DNA from: Clostridiales bacterium UBA6388
Lineage (GTDB): Bacteria > Bacillota > Clostridia > Oscillospirales > Oscillospiraceae
DNA length: 8,652 nt
Reading direction: 5' to 3'
Assembly (NCBI GenBank): GCA_002437575.1
Contig: DJQK01000021.1
Location: 286-8,937 of the forward strand
The notes below the pieces were generated by a model. That model had not been told where the DNA came from. It ran no database searches and saw only the letters and a list, made by a program, of their open reading frames with translations. Shown in pieces: positions 8,299 to 8,652 of this stretch; the first letter of the stretch is position 1; each line of letters begins with the position of its first letter. Made by a program: the position numbers and the translations under genes.

Positions 8299-8574
8299 AA
8301 GCGTCAGTTGACAAGGACAGACACGCTTGCGGGCCGGACTGGACCGCCGTCTGCCGCGTTATCGTCCTTGACATGCGATGGCATGCCTGCGTCCTCTGCC
8401 TTGCAGACGACGCCCCAGACCGGCCGGCAAGTCCTTCGGAGTTTTTCACGGAGGATAAACGGCGGGTGGCAAGGCAGACGAGGAAGATGGGCTGACGCCC
8501 ATCGACGAGGATAACGACGCCAGCCGTCATTTTGCCCCGTGAAAAACCGCGTGTGCTCTTGTCAGCTGACGCTT
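8299..8574 (+). promoter_or_regulatory. Structured leader RNA, candidate yjdF (azaaromatic) riboswitch
   Basis: This stretch has no convincing gene and folds into a compact nested structure by eye. The closing helix is 8299-8315 with 8558-8574 (17 bp, one G-U). Inside lies ACACGC/GCGTGT (8321-8326 with 8549-8554). One arm holds GGCCGG-A-CTGG paired with CCAG-A-CCGGCC (8332-8342, 8415-8425), then CGTCTGC/GCAGACG (8348-8354, 8403-8409) and CATGC/GCATG (8372-8376, 8381-8385). The other arm holds 8441-8451 with 8537-8547 (11 bp), ACGGC and TGGC with GCCA and GCCGT (8459-8470, 8519-8527), and GATGGGC/GCCCATC (8486-8492, 8497-8503), flanked on both sides by GACGAGGA. Its place directly before a yjdF/DUF2992 start matches the yjdF riboswitch class. 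Structure is seen directly; class membership rests on context, as I cannot compare with the family consensus here. Confidence 0.7.
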
Positions 8575-8578
8575 CGTT

Positions 8579-8652
8579 ATGGACAGCAATTTGACCAGGC
8601 TGACGGTTTTGTTTGAGGCGCCGTTCTGGGTCGGGATCTTTGAGCGGATCGA
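8579..8652 (+). CDS. yjdF: YjdF family protein (DUF2992), N-terminal fragment cut by window end
   Basis: The first 24 codons are present. LTVLFEAPFWVGIFERI closely fits the conserved start of DUF2992 proteins (a beta strand, then an FWVG-type motif). The family is small, cytoplasmic and of unknown biochemical function; in Bacillus subtilis and other Firmicutes its mRNA carries the yjdF riboswitch, reported to respond to azaaromatic compounds, which hints at a role in detoxification. The ATG is the only sensible start, since an in-frame TGA lies at 8567-8569. There is no Shine-Dalgarno sequence in the 20 nt before it, and the closing helix of the leader ends only 4 nt upstream, so translation is probably governed by the leader. 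Confidence 0.78.
   Translation, partial: MDSNLTRLTVLFEAPFWVGIFERI

Noticed and set aside
8198..8530. Open frames on both strands inside the yjdF leader region (for example 8268-8495 plus, 8198-8530 minus)
   Set aside because: The region is explained by extensive RNA pairing and a promoter; the frames have no good start context and no recognisable protein features.
8558..8574. Intrinsic terminator at the end of the yjdF leader
   Set aside because: The strong helix is not followed by a T-run (only CGTTATG), so control at the level of translation is more likely than termination.

Overview
The window looks like chromosomal DNA of a Gram-positive gut Clostridium relative, most likely Oscillospiraceae/Ruminococcaceae. 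This is inferred from a T-box-controlled threonyl-tRNA synthetase, an S-layer-homology (SLH) surface protein, a stand-alone 3D-domain wall protein, a YjdF (DUF2992) start with a structured leader, and G+C-rich coding with strong Shine-Dalgarno sites. No species can be named from the sequence alone.

Layout from left to right. (1) Positions 1-950: the possible tail of an upstream gene, then a plus-strand XRE-type helix-turn-helix regulator of the kind common on integrative elements, closed by a hairpin that can serve as a terminator on both strands. The regulator gene also contains a textbook intrinsic terminator pointing the other way. (2) Positions 1043-5188, minus strand: a 1381-residue secreted protein with a von Willebrand A domain, a stalk of SHIRT/MucBP-like, DUF11-like and pilin-type isopeptide domains, and three SLH repeats for wall anchoring. 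It has its own promoter. (3) Positions 5300-7435, minus strand: thrS without the TGS domain, preceded by a complete Thr T-box leader and promoter and followed by a strong terminator. (4) Positions 7521-8267, plus strand: a secreted 3D-domain protein, probably a peptidoglycan-active enzyme. Its promoter carries a perfect 17-bp palindrome over the -10 box, and its transcript should begin with a hairpin. (5) Positions 8268-8652, plus strand: a promoter starting right after the previous stop codon, a leader of about 275 nt closed by a 17-bp helix, and the first 24 codons of a YjdF/DUF2992 protein. The leader is in the position of a yjdF riboswitch, the class reported to sense azaaromatic compounds.

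The genes do not form one operon. thrS and the 3D gene diverge from a shared intergenic region, the SLH gene follows thrS but is separated by a terminator and a new promoter, and yjdF has its own promoter without a clear terminator after the 3D gene. The most interesting material is non-coding: the yjdF leader (large, no visible Shine-Dalgarno site, possible alternative pairing), the palindrome plus hairpin at the 3D promoter, and the antisense terminator in the regulator. On the protein side, a Cys- and aromatic-rich module inserted next to the metal site of the vWA domain stands out.
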